Counted from the stretch's first letter, positions 8,742 to 17,667 are shown. The stretch: 52,974 nucleotides of DNA from JADJPL01 sp964607915 (GCA_964607915.1 CAZSMU010000010.1:1-52974); one strand, 5' to 3'. Made by a program: numbers and translations. The notes: generated from the sequence alone by a model not told the origin.

Positions 8742-8790
8742 GAAATACTGTTCACTAAAGCCTGCCTTTCGCAGGCAAAAACCAACTCTT

Positions 8791-10803
8791 ATGTCTGATG
8801 AGAAGAACCCCACGTTTGGGGAACAAGAAGAAGAAATGGAGGAGCAACTCTCTGCGCTCCCGGAAGACCACAGCGAAGAAGCTGAGCCAGAGGCCGTAGA
8901 GGCCGATGAGGAGGCCACCCCGGCAGCTGTGGTTGCTGAAGAGCCCGAAGTGGAGGAAGAAGAAGAGGACGAAGTGGACCTTCCGCTCGACCTCGGCTAC
9001 GACCCCAACTCGGCCCATGATGATTTCAACTGGAACATTACCAACAAAGGCGGCATCGCCTATAGCCAGGACGAAGTCAAAAACTACCTGGAGCAGTACG
9101 ACGCTACGATGAACGCCGTGCTGGAAAACGAAATCGTCAAAGGTTTTGTCACGTCCATCAACGACGGTGATGTCGTGCTGGACATCAACTACAAATCGGA
9201 CGGTCTGCTGCCCCTGTCCGAATTCCGCGATATTTCGGACCTCAAGGTAGGCGATCCGGTAGAGGTGTACGTCGAGCAGCAGGAAGACGTGCGCGGCCAG
9301 TTGGTGCTCTCCCGCCGCAAAGCTAAGTTGCTGCGGGCATGGGAGAACATCGTGGATTCCTACGAGAACGGTACCGTTATCAAAGGTACGGTCATCAGCA
9401 AGACGAAAGGCGGTCTCATCGCTGATTGCGGCGGATTGGAGACCTTCCTGCCCGGCTCCCAAATTGATATCAAGCCGATTATTGACTACGATGCATACGT
9501 AGGCAAAACGATGGAGTTCAAGGTGGTGAAAATCAACGAAACCATCAAGAACGCTGTCGTATCGCACAAGGCGCTCATTGAAAGCGATCTTGCCGAGCAG
9601 CGCGAAGCCATCATCGCCAGCCTCGAAAAAGGTCAGGTGCTCGAGGGTATCGTCAAGAACATCACCGACTTCGGGGCTTTCCTCGATCTGGGCGGTGTGG
9701 ACGGCTTGCTCTACATCACGGACATCTCCTGGGGCCGCATCAGCAGGCCCGACGAGGTACTCTCCATCAACGACCGCATCAACGTGGTCGTGCTCGACTT
9801 CGATGAGAACAAGAAGCGCATCTCCCTGGGCTTGAAGCAACTCCAGCCGCATCCCTGGGAAATCCTCGACCCTGCTATCCAGGAGGGTTCTGTCGTCAAA
9901 GGCAAAATCGTCAATATCGAAGACTACGGCGCATTCCTCGAAATCCAGCCCGGTGTCGAAGGCCTTATCCACGTCTCTGAGGTGAGCTGGAGCAACCAGC
10001 CTATCAACGCCCGCGAATACTTCAAGCTGGGTCAGGAACACGAAGCAAAGGTGGTCACTATTGACCGCGACGAGCGCAAAATGTCGCTCTCGCTCAAGCA
10101 GCTGGCCAAAGACCCGTGGAGCGATATCGAAGAGCGCTTCCCCAAAAACAGCCGCCACGAAGGCGAGGTCAAAAACCTCACCCAGTACGGTGTGTTCGTC
10201 GAACTGAAAGAAGGCATCGGCGGTATGGTACATATCTCCGACCTGTCCTGGACCAAGCGCTATGGCCACCCCTCCGAGTTCACCAAGGTAGGGCAGAAAA
10301 TAGACGTCATCATCCTGGATATAGACAAGGACAACCGCAAGCTGTCCCTCGGCCATAAGCAGTTGGAGGAAAACCCCTGGGATACGTTCGAAAACGTGTT
10401 CCCGGTAGGCTCCTACCACGAAGCTACCGTACTGCGCCGCGACGATCGCGGGGCCATCGTCCAGTTGCCCTATGGCCTGGAAGCATTCGCCCCCATCAAG
10501 CATATCCGCAAGGAGGATAACTCGCTTGCCGAAGTAGATGAGACGCTCACGGTCAAGGTCATTGAGTTTAACCGCGACGACAAGCGCATCCTCGTCTCCC
10601 ACCTCCGCTACCTGGAGGATATCCGCCGCGAAGCGGATGAGCAGGTGAAGCGCGACCGCGACGGCGAACGCCAGCAAGCCCGCCAGGCGGTCAAGAAGCA
10701 ACAGGCCACCATCGAGAAGACTACGATGGGCGAACTCGAGGGCCTGGCTCAACTCAAAGAGCAACTCGGACAACAGGAGTCGAAAGACGACTCGAAAGAG
10801 TAA
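8791..10803 (+). CDS. rpsA: 30S ribosomal protein S1
   Basis: A 670-residue S1 protein. An acidic, Glu-rich N-terminal stretch of about 65 residues leads into a series of S1 OB-fold RNA-binding repeats. They are recognisable by recurring blocks such as GIVKNITDFGAFLDLGG, GKIVNIEDYGAFLEIQPG and GEVKNLTQYGVFVELKEG, each followed by a KKRISLGLKQL-type segment. S1 binds mRNA on the small subunit and assists initiation, which matters in Bacteroidota where Shine-Dalgarno pairing is weak. The ATG at 8791 is chosen because the acidic S1 start begins there; the open frame extends upstream only through repeat sequence. The gene is preceded by a palindromic leader and followed by a strong hairpin at 10819-10868. 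Confidence 0.95.
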   Translation: MSDEKNPTFGEQEEEMEEQLSALPEDHSEEAEPEAVEADEEATPAAVVAEEPEVEEEEEDEVDLPLDLGYDPNSAHDDFNWNITNKGGIAYSQDEVKNYLEQYDATMNAVLENEIVKGFVTSINDGDVVLDINYKSDGLLPLSEFRDISDLKVGDPVEVYVEQQEDVRGQLVLSRRKAKLLRAWENIVDSYENGTVIKGTVISKTKGGLIADCGGLETFLPGSQIDIKPIIDYDAYVGKTMEFKVVKINETIKNAVVSHKALIESDLAEQREAIIASLEKGQVLEGIVKNITDFGAFLDLGGVDGLLYITDISWGRISRPDEVLSINDRINVVVLDFDENKKRISLGLKQLQPHPWEILDPAIQEGSVVKGKIVNIEDYGAFLEIQPGVEGLIHVSEVSWSNQPINAREYFKLGQEHEAKVVTIDRDERKMSLSLKQLAKDPWSDIEERFPKNSRHEGEVKNLTQYGVFVELKEGIGGMVHISDLSWTKRYGHPSEFTKVGQKIDVIILDIDKDNRKLSLGHKQLEENPWDTFENVFPVGSYHEATVLRRDDRGAIVQLPYGLEAFAPIKHIRKEDNSLAEVDETLTVKVIEFNRDDKRILVSHLRYLEDIRREADEQVKRDRDGERQQARQAVKKQQATIEKTTMGELEGLAQLKEQLGQQESKDDSKE

Positions 10804-10818
10804 CCGCTCCATATAGCA

Positions 10819-10868
10819 CGACAGGGCACGGGAAAAGGCATCTAAAAAGCCTTTTCCCGGCCCTGTCG
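10819..10868 (+). terminator. strong hairpin after rpsA
   Basis: A 20-bp stem with a single bulged A: left arm CGACAGGGCACGGGAAAAGGC, given here as 10819-10839, pairs with 10849-10868 across a 9-base loop. The key blocks are CGACAGGGC/GCCCTGTCG and GGGAAAAGGC/GCCTTTTCCC. No long T-run follows, and the next gene starts at 10884 on the same strand, so it may attenuate rather than end transcription. Confidence 0.6.
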
Positions 10869-10883
10869 GCTACTTCCTCCACT

Positions 10884-11774
10884 ATGGAATACAGGGGAAA
10901 AATCCTGCTCTTCGGCGAACATATCGTCGTTCAGGGCGCACAGGCCTTGGCGCAACCGCTCCTTGCTTTCCAAGGGCATTGGGCGTTCGGTCGCCCAGAG
11001 GATTTCCCAACCCATTCCCTCCACGACTGGCTAAACTATCTCTCCGGCCTGCAGTCGGCTGCAGCCCTGGATGTACGCCTCGATTTAGACCGCTTCACAC
11101 GCGATTTGAATAAGGGGCTCTATTTTGAGTCCAATATTCCTCTAGGCTATGGCGCGGGGAGTTCCGGTGCTCTCTGTGCAGCTCTTTACGACACGTACGC
11201 CCTCAACCCGCCCGATAAAACGGACGTCCGGCTTTTTCCGGGTATCAGAGCCGATCTTGGAAAGATAGAAAGCTATTTCCACGGGGCCAGCTCCGGTGCA
11301 GATCCCCTGGTGAGTTATCTCGACCAGCCCCTACTATTCGATCGGGGGCAGGCTATACGCCCGGTTTCCCTGCCCGTGCCGGATGCTCGCTATACCCTTT
11401 TCTTACTCGATACCGGCTATGCCCGCAAAACGGGCCCGCTCGTGCAGCGGTTCCAGGCAAAAATGCGCGAGCCGCACTTCCACGATTACGTCGTCGCAGA
11501 GTTGATTCCCGCTACCGAAGACGCTATCCAATGCTATGTGCAGGGAAGCTGGGAAGCCTTATTTGAGGTATGGGCCCTCATCAGCCATTTCCAGTACCGT
11601 TTTATGCAGGAGTGGATACTGCCCACCTGGCACCAGGCGTGGCTCGACAGCTTGGCAGGGTCGCAGCACCGCCTCAAAATCTGTGGTGCCGGTGGGGGCG
11701 GGTTTATACTCGGCATTACACGCGATTGGGCCTTCACCCGGGCTACCTTTGGGGAACAGGCCATCGCGTTATAG
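10884..11774 (+). CDS. GHMP-family kinase, probable mevalonate kinase
   Basis: A 296-residue GHMP-superfamily sugar/alcohol kinase. It has the N-terminal GKILLFGEHIVVQG motif, the ATP-binding LGYGAGSSGALCAAL (P-x-G-x-G-S-S-A type, with Gly-Tyr in place of the usual Pro) and the C-terminal KICGAGGGGFILG motif. The GEH start and overall length point to mevalonate kinase, which phosphorylates mevalonate in isoprenoid synthesis, a route used by many Bacteroidota. Galactokinase and homoserine kinase have different N-terminal motifs. No other mevalonate-pathway gene lies nearby, so the substrate is inferred. The gene follows rpsA after a hairpin, and its last six bases overlap the convergent sigma-factor gene. 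Confidence 0.72.
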   Translation: MEYRGKILLFGEHIVVQGAQALAQPLLAFQGHWAFGRPEDFPTHSLHDWLNYLSGLQSAAALDVRLDLDRFTRDLNKGLYFESNIPLGYGAGSSGALCAALYDTYALNPPDKTDVRLFPGIRADLGKIESYFHGASSGADPLVSYLDQPLLFDRGQAIRPVSLPVPDARYTLFLLDTGYARKTGPLVQRFQAKMREPHFHDYVVAELIPATEDAIQCYVQGSWEALFEVWALISHFQYRFMQEWILPTWHQAWLDSLAGSQHRLKICGAGGGGFILGITRDWAFTRATFGEQAIAL

Positions 11775-12350
11775 CGCCATACTGCCCTTTTTTCCGCAGA
11801 GCATACAAACCCGGCTTCTTGCCCTCGCCAGGCGCATCTTCACGGCGCTCTCGCCGATATGGAAGTATTCCTGGAGCTGCACGATGGAATAATTATCCAG
11901 ATACTTCATTTTCAGTATTTCCCGCGATTCTGTGTTCAGTCCTTCAAGGACCTGGAAGACGCGGTCTATCTGGTGTTCCAACTCCTGATATTCTTCTTCA
12001 GGGTGCTCTTCCGCTGCCCGGGATACCATTTGGCTGCAATCATCGGGTTCGGTGCGTATGGCAGCGAGATGCTTACAGCGGTCTATGCAGATATTGCGCG
12101 AGATACTGAACAGCCAGGCCGGGAATGTGACCGGGTTTTTCAGGGATGGCAGCTTCTCCATAGCCCTTAGGAAGACATCCTGCGCCACGTCGTAAGCGTC
12201 TTCCTGGCCCTTCAAGACGTGCTGGCTGTACTGGAGGATTTTAGGGTAGTATCGGTTATACAATTCGCTGAATGCGCGTTCATCCCGGTTTTCCTGGAAC
12301 CGGATTACCAACTCTGAGTCGGGTTCTGATTTTAGTTCGCTCGTTTCCAT
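11769..12350 (-). CDS. ECF-type RNA polymerase sigma factor
   Basis: A 193-residue sigma-70 family protein of the ECF class. Region 2 spans about residues 20-85 (AFSELYNRYYPKILQYSQ ... YDVAQDVFLRAMEKLPS ... FPAWLFSISRNICIDRCK). Region 4 near the C-terminus is a helix-turn-helix (YSIVQLQEYFHIGESAVKMRLARAR). It lacks regions 1 and 3, as expected for ECF factors. The ATG at 12350 (METSELK) is preferred over a GTG seven codons upstream. No anti-sigma factor gene is adjacent, so regulation and targets are unknown. The tail carries Cys residues (VCMLCGKK) beyond region 4. The coding end overlaps the convergent kinase gene by six bases. Confidence 0.9.
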   Translation of the reverse strand: METSELKSEPDSELVIRFQENRDERAFSELYNRYYPKILQYSQHVLKGQEDAYDVAQDVFLRAMEKLPSLKNPVTFPAWLFSISRNICIDRCKHLAAIRTEPDDCSQMVSRAAEEHPEEEYQELEHQIDRVFQVLEGLNTESREILKMKYLDNYSIVQLQEYFHIGESAVKMRLARARSRVCMLCGKKGSMAL

Positions 12351-12483
12351 TTTTGTGCTTTCTGTTAGCACAAATATGGTTCCCGATGGCTTCTCAAAGC
12401 TGCTACAATAGGCGTATTTTCAAAAATCGGTATTAAGCGGTAGTCAGTCCGTAAAAAAGCGTATGCTTCGGGATGTAGCGGAT

Positions 12484-13131
12484 TTATTCGGGCTTGATGA
12501 TCCCCATTTTGATAGCTGATTTCACGAGGCCGGCGGTATTTTTGGCTCCCAGTTTTTCGAGGAGGTTGCGCCGGTGAGTATCTACGGTGCGGATGCTGAT
12601 AAAGAGCTGGTCGGCGATTTCGGCGTTGGAGTATTCCTCTGAGATCAGGCGCAGCACTTCCTGTTCGCGCCGGGTGAGGGGGATATCTACTTTTTTTTCC
12701 TTGCCTTTGGTTCGGTTGGTGAGGTGTTCGACAATAGCGGCGGATACCTGCTTGGAGTAGTAGGTATCCCCCTCTGCTACGGTGCGTATGGCGTTGACCA
12801 GCTCGCGGCTTCCCGAATCTTTGAGCAGGAATCCGGCTGCACCAGCTTCGAGCATACGCACGATGTAGCTGCTCTCATGGTGCATGGACAGGGCGAGGAT
12901 TTTGACGGCCGGGTAGTTTTGATGCAGGATGGAGGCGGTCTCAATTCCGTTGACTTCTCCCATGGAAATATCGAGGAGGAGCACGTCTGGGGCTGCTTCG
13001 GCGATATGGTCGAGTACTTCGCGGCCATCTTTGGCCTCGGCGACTACTTTCATGTCGTCTACATTTTCCAGGATGGAGATGATACCATCTCGGAATACCC
13101 GGTGATCGTCGGCTATCATTATTCGTATCAT
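12484..13131 (-). CDS. NarL/LuxR-family response regulator
   Basis: A 215-residue response regulator. The receiver domain (about 1-120) has the acidic pair ADD at 7-9, the phosphoacceptor Asp54 in LLLDISM and Lys near 104 in FLLKDSG. The C-terminal part is a LuxR-type helix-turn-helix (LTRREQEVLRLISEEYSNAE ... SIRTVDTHRRNLLEKLGAKN), which binds DNA on phosphorylation. It lies about 45 bp after the histidine kinase gene on the same strand and is its likely partner. With the upstream universal-stress gene they form a three-gene stress-signalling unit. Targets are not visible from the sequence. Confidence 0.92.
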   Translation of the reverse strand: MIRIMIADDHRVFRDGIISILENVDDMKVVAEAKDGREVLDHIAEAAPDVLLLDISMGEVNGIETASILHQNYPAVKILALSMHHESSYIVRMLEAGAAGFLLKDSGSRELVNAIRTVAEGDTYYSKQVSAAIVEHLTNRTKGKEKKVDIPLTRREQEVLRLISEEYSNAEIADQLFISIRTVDTHRRNLLEKLGAKNTAGLVKSAIKMGIIKPE

Positions 13132-13178
13132 GTCAGCAGGGTTGGCAAAATAGCGGGTTGAAAAAATAGCGGTTCCCG

Positions 13179-14153
13179 TCAGATCGGGATTTCGATGGTG
13201 GCGAGCATTCCCTTTCCGGGTTGTGCGTCTGCGGTAAAGTTTCCGCCCAACGACTTGGCGCGGGTCAGCACGTTGCGGAGGCCCATACCGTCGTTGAGGG
13301 CTACGTTTAGTTGTTCCTGGTTGAAGCCGATGCCGTCATCTTCGACCATGAATACGATGGATTCGGGATGGCGCAGCAGTTGCAGGGTAATGGTTTTTGC
13401 GCGGGAGTGCTGCAAGCCATTGCTCAGCAGCTCCTGGGCAATGCGAAACAGGCCCAGTTCGGTATTGGGGTCGAGCTGTTTATCCTCTATGCCGGTACAG
13501 AAAAAATTGACTTGCACCTGCTCGCTCTCGTTGGCATTCCGGCAGAGGTTTTCCAGGGCGGTGATAAGGCCGAAATCAAAAATGACGCTGGGCATGAGGG
13601 CATGGGAGATATCGCGCAAATCGCTCGCTACCGAGCGGATGAGCTCACCCATGGCCTGGATTTTCTTCAGGGAGGCGGGGGCTACATACTGAAGGTCGTT
13701 TTGTAGAGCATCCAGGTATAGCTTGATGGTGGAGAGCAGGGGGCCAATGCCGTCGTGAATTTCTTTTGCGAGACGGCGGCGTTCTTCTTCCTGTCCTTCC
13801 AGTAGGGCGTTGGTAGCGGTCATTTCCGTTCTGAGGGCATTGGTGACATCCTGGGTAGTGATGACTACGCCTTCTGCGGTTGCGCGGCCGTGTATGGAAA
13901 GGAATTTATGGCGAAAACGGAGGGCATGGATATCAAATCCCTTGCCTTCCCGCTCTAAAAAACGCTGCAGTGCCTGTGCGAGGATAGGCAGCTCCTGGAG
14001 GTAATCGAAAGCTACCTTTCCATTCATCCAGTCGTTTGGCGGGAGCTCCAGGTGTTGGCGCAGCATGGGGTTGATGCGCAGGATGACCCCCTGTTTATCC
14101 ATAAGAATCAATCCAAAGGGGAAACCCTCGAAAAAAGTAGCCCAGGTATCCAT
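13179..14153 (-). CDS. PAS-domain sensor histidine kinase (HisKA_3)
   Basis: A 324-residue soluble kinase with no membrane segment. Residues about 5-105 form a PAS-like sensor domain (FFEGFPFGLILMDKQGVILRIN). Next comes the HisKA_3 dimerisation box RRRLAKEIHDGIGPLL with the phosphoacceptor His133. A C-terminal HATPase domain has ELLSNGLQHS, VEDDGIGF and GMGLRNVL. This is the NarX/DegS-like class that pairs with NarL-type regulators, which matches the next gene. The start is set at the ATG two bases after the universal-stress stop (14156); the frame extends upstream to 14228 only by overlapping that gene. Translational coupling with the stress gene is likely. Confidence 0.9.
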   Translation of the reverse strand: MDTWATFFEGFPFGLILMDKQGVILRINPMLRQHLELPPNDWMNGKVAFDYLQELPILAQALQRFLEREGKGFDIHALRFRHKFLSIHGRATAEGVVITTQDVTNALRTEMTATNALLEGQEEERRRLAKEIHDGIGPLLSTIKLYLDALQNDLQYVAPASLKKIQAMGELIRSVASDLRDISHALMPSVIFDFGLITALENLCRNANESEQVQVNFFCTGIEDKQLDPNTELGLFRIAQELLSNGLQHSRAKTITLQLLRHPESIVFMVEDDGIGFNQEQLNVALNDGMGLRNVLTRAKSLGGNFTADAQPGKGMLATIEIPI

Positions 14154-14155
14154 GA

Positions 14156-15016
14156 TTATTCCCTGAAAACGAGCAAGGGGATTTCGACCTCCTCTGCCAG
14201 GTCTTTGGCCAAACTGGAAGCCATCCATTTTTCCCAGTACCCACGGGTATGCGTCGTGAGCGCAATCACATCGGATTGTACTGTTTCGACGAAGTGCTCC
14301 AGGGCGGTCTGAAGTTCTCCCTCAAGTACGCTGAACTGCATTCTTTCAGCTTCGTTATCTGTTTGATAGGTATGTTTTATCTTTTCCATCTGAGAGGCTG
14401 CCCAGGGATTGTCTTCGGGGTCTTCCGAGACATGTACGAGGTACAGTTGGGAATCCAGGGCTTCGCTCCAGCGGAGCAGCCGTTCGATGGCATTCAGATT
14501 TTTATATCCAAAATCGGTGGCATATACGATGCGGTGGACTGCCCTGAAGGAGGCTTCCGGCGGTACGAGCAGCAGAGGGCAGGGCGTTTTATCAATCATT
14601 TTCCGAGCGAGCGTACCGAAGAGGCGGTCGGCCAGCCTGGCGCGGTTGCGCATGCCCATCACCATCAGGGCCAGGTCGTACTCCCTGGAGAGGGAAGGAA
14701 TGTGTTCCAGCGGGGAGCCTCCTGCTACGAGGTATCGTACGTCGATAGCGGCGAGGGTGTCGCTGCCAGATGTCTTCACAAACGTTTTCAGGCGTTGCAG
14801 CTCTGTACTATGGCGTTCGTTGGGGGCTGGGGAGCGCAGCTTGCCAGCCCGGGAGGGCGTATTTTCGTCCTCTTCTTCCATAGGAGTGGCAGCAGGCGCT
14901 TCAAAAAAATGGGCGCATACCAATTGAGCCTGCAAATGACGGGCGAGATGCAGTGCAAAGAGAAGAGTTTGGTCGCTATTGGCCTTGTAATCGGTAAGGC
15001 ATAAAATAGTTTCCAT
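14156..15016 (-). CDS. Universal stress protein, tandem UspA domains
   Basis: A 286-residue protein with two UspA folds in a row. The first begins METILCLTDYKANSDQTLLFALHLARHL and ends near residue 150 with PCPLLLVPPEA. The second begins VHRIVYATDFGYKNLNAIERLLRW and ends with a canonical IPLLVF tail. Tandem Usp proteins bind ATP or remain apo, and in Bacteroidota often accompany redox or oxygen-sensing kinases. Here it is first in an operon with a PAS histidine kinase (two bases downstream) and a NarL-type regulator. A sensory or adaptor role for the kinase is reasonable but inferred. Confidence 0.87.
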   Translation of the reverse strand: METILCLTDYKANSDQTLLFALHLARHLQAQLVCAHFFEAPAATPMEEEDENTPSRAGKLRSPAPNERHSTELQRLKTFVKTSGSDTLAAIDVRYLVAGGSPLEHIPSLSREYDLALMVMGMRNRARLADRLFGTLARKMIDKTPCPLLLVPPEASFRAVHRIVYATDFGYKNLNAIERLLRWSEALDSQLYLVHVSEDPEDNPWAASQMEKIKHTYQTDNEAERMQFSVLEGELQTALEHFVETVQSDVIALTTHTRGYWEKWMASSLAKDLAEEVEIPLLVFRE

Positions 15017-15105
15017 GGATTGCCTCCAGTTCGAACCGGAAAGTTCGCACTTTTTAAAGGGAATTTATAGAGGGACGCACAGAATTTTATTGCCTCCTGC
15101 CCCGG

Positions 15106-16080
15106 TTAAGGGTGCTCTTCACGGGCTTTCCTGGAATCTGCCCATACTGAGGGCAGTATTCCCGCGGCAAGCGCCGCTATAATCACGACCAGGGAGAGCC
15201 ATTCCGGTAGATGAACCCAGTGCAGGGCAATCATTTTCAAGCCGACAAAGGCAAGGATGAACACCAGGCTGTAGCGCAGGTACTGGAACTTGTCCAATAC
15301 CGAAGCGAGGACAAAGTAGAGGGAGCGCAGCCCCATGATAGCGAAAATGTTTGACGTAAATACGATAAATGGGTCGCTCGTGATGGCGAATATAGCCGGG
15401 ATGCTGTCGAAGGCAAACATCACATCGGTCGTTTCGACGACCATGAGCGCCACAAAAAGAGGTGTCGCCGCCCGAATACCCCTGCGCTTGATGAAGAAGT
15501 GGTCCCCGTAAAAACTGCGCGTGACCGGCATAAAGCGCTTGATGAGGCGCACCGTGGCATTTTGCTCTATTTCCACCGCATCGTGCTCGCCGGAACTGAA
15601 CATCTTGTACGCGGCGTACAGCAAGATAGCCCCAAACACATACGTGATCCATCCATACGTTTGGATCAGTACAGAACCTACGCCGATCATGAAGCCCCTG
15701 AACACGATCGCACCCAGGATACCCCAAAACAGGACCCGGTGCTGATTCGCAGCGGGAATGCGGAAGTATGCGAAAATGACTGCGATGACGAACACATTGT
15801 CAATGCTCAGCGATTGCTCGACCAAATACCCCGTCAGATAGGTGATGACTGCTTTTTGACCGGAATACGACTCCGAAGAAGTATAGTGGAGCCAGTCGTT
15901 TTCGTAGGCAAAATAGATGAATATGCTGAACAACAGGGAGACGCTGACCCAAACCGTCGTCCAGCGAAAGGCTTCCTGCATCGAAACCACGTGGGCTTTC
16001 CGGTTGAAAACCCCCAGATCCAACGCGAGCAATAAGCCGATCAACGCGATGAACCCCACCCAGAATATCGTCATGTCCAT
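15106..16080 (-). CDS. TerC-family integral membrane protein
   Basis: A 324-residue polytopic membrane protein of the TerC/Alx family. It has an N-terminal helix (FWVGFIALIGLLLALDLGVF), the conserved LVEQSLSIDNVFVIAVIF segment and FVALMVVETTDVMFAFDSIPAIFAITSDPFIVFTSNIFAIMGLRSLYF, both with acidic residues inside helices that typify the family. Characterised members export or detoxify metals, notably manganese, sometimes under alkaline control. Length and motifs match Alx-type proteins. It is monocistronic here. No riboswitch resembling the alx element was recognised in the 200 bp upstream. Confidence 0.9.
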   Translation of the reverse strand: MDMTIFWVGFIALIGLLLALDLGVFNRKAHVVSMQEAFRWTTVWVSVSLLFSIFIYFAYENDWLHYTSSESYSGQKAVITYLTGYLVEQSLSIDNVFVIAVIFAYFRIPAANQHRVLFWGILGAIVFRGFMIGVGSVLIQTYGWITYVFGAILLYAAYKMFSSGEHDAVEIEQNATVRLIKRFMPVTRSFYGDHFFIKRRGIRAATPLFVALMVVETTDVMFAFDSIPAIFAITSDPFIVFTSNIFAIMGLRSLYFVLASVLDKFQYLRYSLVFILAFVGLKMIALHWVHLPEWLSLVVIIAALAAGILPSVWADSRKAREEHP

Positions 16081-16178
16081 CTATTGTTTCCCGATTCAAG
16101 CAGGGGTGGGAGTAGTAGACCTGTCTCGCCCGAGGCGAAGGACTGCTTTTTAACCATCCCCTGTTTTAAAAAAAATAT

Positions 16179-16231
16179 GCCGTCCATCCGACGTATATTT
16201 TGCCCAGCAAAATAGAGAGCGGGTGGACGGC
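16179..16231. terminator. 11-bp inverted repeat between tRNA-Cys and the TerC gene
   Basis: GCCGTCCATCC (16179-16189) and GGGTGGACGGC (16221-16231) pair with one wobble across a 31-base loop. It lies downstream of the minus-strand tRNA and upstream of the TerC gene. It could be a terminator for the tRNA transcript or part of the TerC leader. Closer to the tRNA, 16260-16282 holds a second hairpin (GTTGG/CCAAC with AGCT/AGCT inside). Confidence 0.4.
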
Positions 16232-16286
16232 ACAGAAAAATCAATCTAATATGACCAGTTGGAGCTATTAGCTACCAACTTATTTG

Positions 16287-16357
16287 AGGTCGGGAGCAGA
16301 TTCGAACTGCCGTACGAGGTTTTGCAGACCTCTGCCTAGCCACTCGGCCACCCGACC
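16287..16357 (-). tRNA. tRNA-Cys (GCA)
   Basis: On the minus strand the acceptor arms GGTCGGG and CCCGACC pair perfectly. The anticodon stem GAGGT/ACCTC encloses loop CTGCAAA with anticodon GCA, and the T-arm reads GGCAGTTCGAATCTGCT. The discriminator base is U, as expected for tRNA-Cys. The 3' CCA is not encoded. Confidence 0.95.
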
Positions 16358-16431
16358 ACTCTGTAAGGACTGCAAAGATACGTTTTTTTCTATTTTTCGC
16401 AATAGGTAGGGGGGCTTTCTTTTTTAGGTTT

Positions 16432-17667
16432 TCAAATCGGTTGAAATACGCGGATGTAATCTACGATCATATTGGCCGGGAATACGGTAGTGGCGGCGGG
16501 TGAACCCGGCAGGTTGCCCCCTACTGCGACGTTGAGGATAAAGAAGAAAGGCTGGTTGAAGGGATAGGGAAGGCCGTTGAGCTTGTCGGGGCCGAGCTCG
16601 AAGTAGGGGGTTCCATCCACCAGCCACTGGATTTTGTCTTTTTGCCATACGATGGAAAAAATGTGGAACGAATCCGAAAAAGTGCCGGAGCTGAGGAAGG
16701 TGGCAGCGGTGCGGAACTGGTGCTGTGCTACCGAGGGGCCAAAATGGGCGGTCCCCAATACCCGGCTGGGCCGGTCGCCGGTGAGCTCCATGATATCTAT
16801 TTCCCCGCAGGCCGGCCATCCGACGCGGTCTATGTTGGCGCCCAGCATCCAGATAGCGGGCCAGATGCCACGGCCGGAGGGCAGGGCGGCGCGCACGTCC
16901 ACGCGGCCGAACTGGAACTCCCGCTTACCTTTGGTGATGAGGCGCGACGAGGTATATTCCCTGCTGCCCGCCCGTTCTTTTTTGGCTTGGATGATCAGGA
17001 AACCCTTATCTACGAGGGTATTTTCGCGCTGGTAAAATTCCAGTTCGGCGTTGCCCCAGCCGCAGTTGACGGGGCAGCCATCGCCGATTTCAAAGGTCCA
17101 GTTTTTTTCGTCCAGGGCATTGCCGGTAAACTCTTCTTCCCATACGAGCCGGAAGCCGGCATAGTCCCGGGGGGAGGTCGCGCCGCCTGAGGGGATAGCG
17201 ATGAAATCAATTGGGTTGAAGTCGTCGTTGAGAATATAGATACGCAGGGCCTTTACAGGTCCCGGCTTCCCGTTCAATACCTCTTGTATGACCAGGTCGA
17301 AGTACTCGTCCTCTTCCTTGAAAGCATCGGCCAGCAGGGTGAGCTCAACCGTTTTTTCGCGGTTGGAAGGCCCGAAGAGCAGGCTGCCTTTTTCTATAGC
17401 TATAAAATCGCTACCCGCTTTTGCGCTGCCGTCCCGGGTGGCGTATTGCACGACCACGTTATTTCGGTTCAGCCCCTCCAGCTTCACAGCTACGCTGATT
17501 TTCTGTTCTTTATTACCTTCCACTATTTTCAAGGTATCTCCCGCTGCCCACGACAGCAGGGGCGGCTCGTAGTCGGGGATTCCGATTGGCTCATCCTCGG
17601 GCACACAGTATTGGAACAAAACGATCACTGCGACCAAAAAGGGCAATTTCAAATATTTTATGCTCAT
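16432..17667 (-). CDS. GH16 beta-glucanase lipoprotein with N-terminal Calx-beta-like domain
   Basis: A 411-residue surface or periplasmic lipoprotein, with a lipobox ending at Cys21 (VLFQYC). Residues about 45-150 look like a Calx-beta domain (VVVQYATRDGSAKAGSDF, TVELTLLADAFKEEDEYFDL). Residues about 170-411 are a GH16 catalytic domain; the active-site block GEIDIME places the nucleophile and acid/base glutamates at 289 and 294. The FEIGDGCPVNCGWGNAELEFY segment is typical of laminarinases (endo-beta-1,3-glucanases). It is the last gene of the locus led by susC/susD. The upstream GH16 gene at 17734 encodes a similar catalytic domain without the Calx-beta part, so the two may divide the work by location or chain length. 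Confidence 0.9.
   Translation of the reverse strand: MSIKYLKLPFLVAVIVLFQYCVPEDEPIGIPDYEPPLLSWAAGDTLKIVEGNKEQKISVAVKLEGLNRNNVVVQYATRDGSAKAGSDFIAIEKGSLLFGPSNREKTVELTLLADAFKEEDEYFDLVIQEVLNGKPGPVKALRIYILNDDFNPIDFIAIPSGGATSPRDYAGFRLVWEEEFTGNALDEKNWTFEIGDGCPVNCGWGNAELEFYQRENTLVDKGFLIIQAKKERAGSREYTSSRLITKGKREFQFGRVDVRAALPSGRGIWPAIWMLGANIDRVGWPACGEIDIMELTGDRPSRVLGTAHFGPSVAQHQFRTAATFLSSGTFSDSFHIFSIVWQKDKIQWLVDGTPYFELGPDKLNGLPYPFNQPFFFILNVAVGGNLPGSPAATTVFPANMIVDYIRVFQPI

Larger units (their letters stand above)
8297..8790. other. 494-bp divergent intergenic region holding two palindromic elements and the rpsA promoter
   Basis: No protein gene is credible here. The stretch contains the minus-strand promoter for the cyclase gene (8374-8381), a degraded palindromic element (8468-8605), the plus-strand rpsA -7 box (8641-8648), a short palindromic element (8665-8741) and the rpsA leader. 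A frame open from 8443 into rpsA encodes low-complexity sequence from the repeats and is not treated as coding. Confidence 0.75.

Noticed and set aside
8443..8790. An N-terminal extension of rpsA
   Set aside because: The extended frame runs through two palindromic elements and the promoter, and S1 proteins start with the acidic MSDEKN-type segment.
8755..10812. A 685-codon open frame antisense to rpsA
   Set aside because: It mirrors the codon pattern of rpsA, has no recognisable domain, and the S1 repeats on the plus strand are unmistakable.
16287..16357. tRNA-Cys as an integration site for the glucan locus
   Set aside because: No integrase gene and no repeated tRNA 3' end were found in the following 13 kb.
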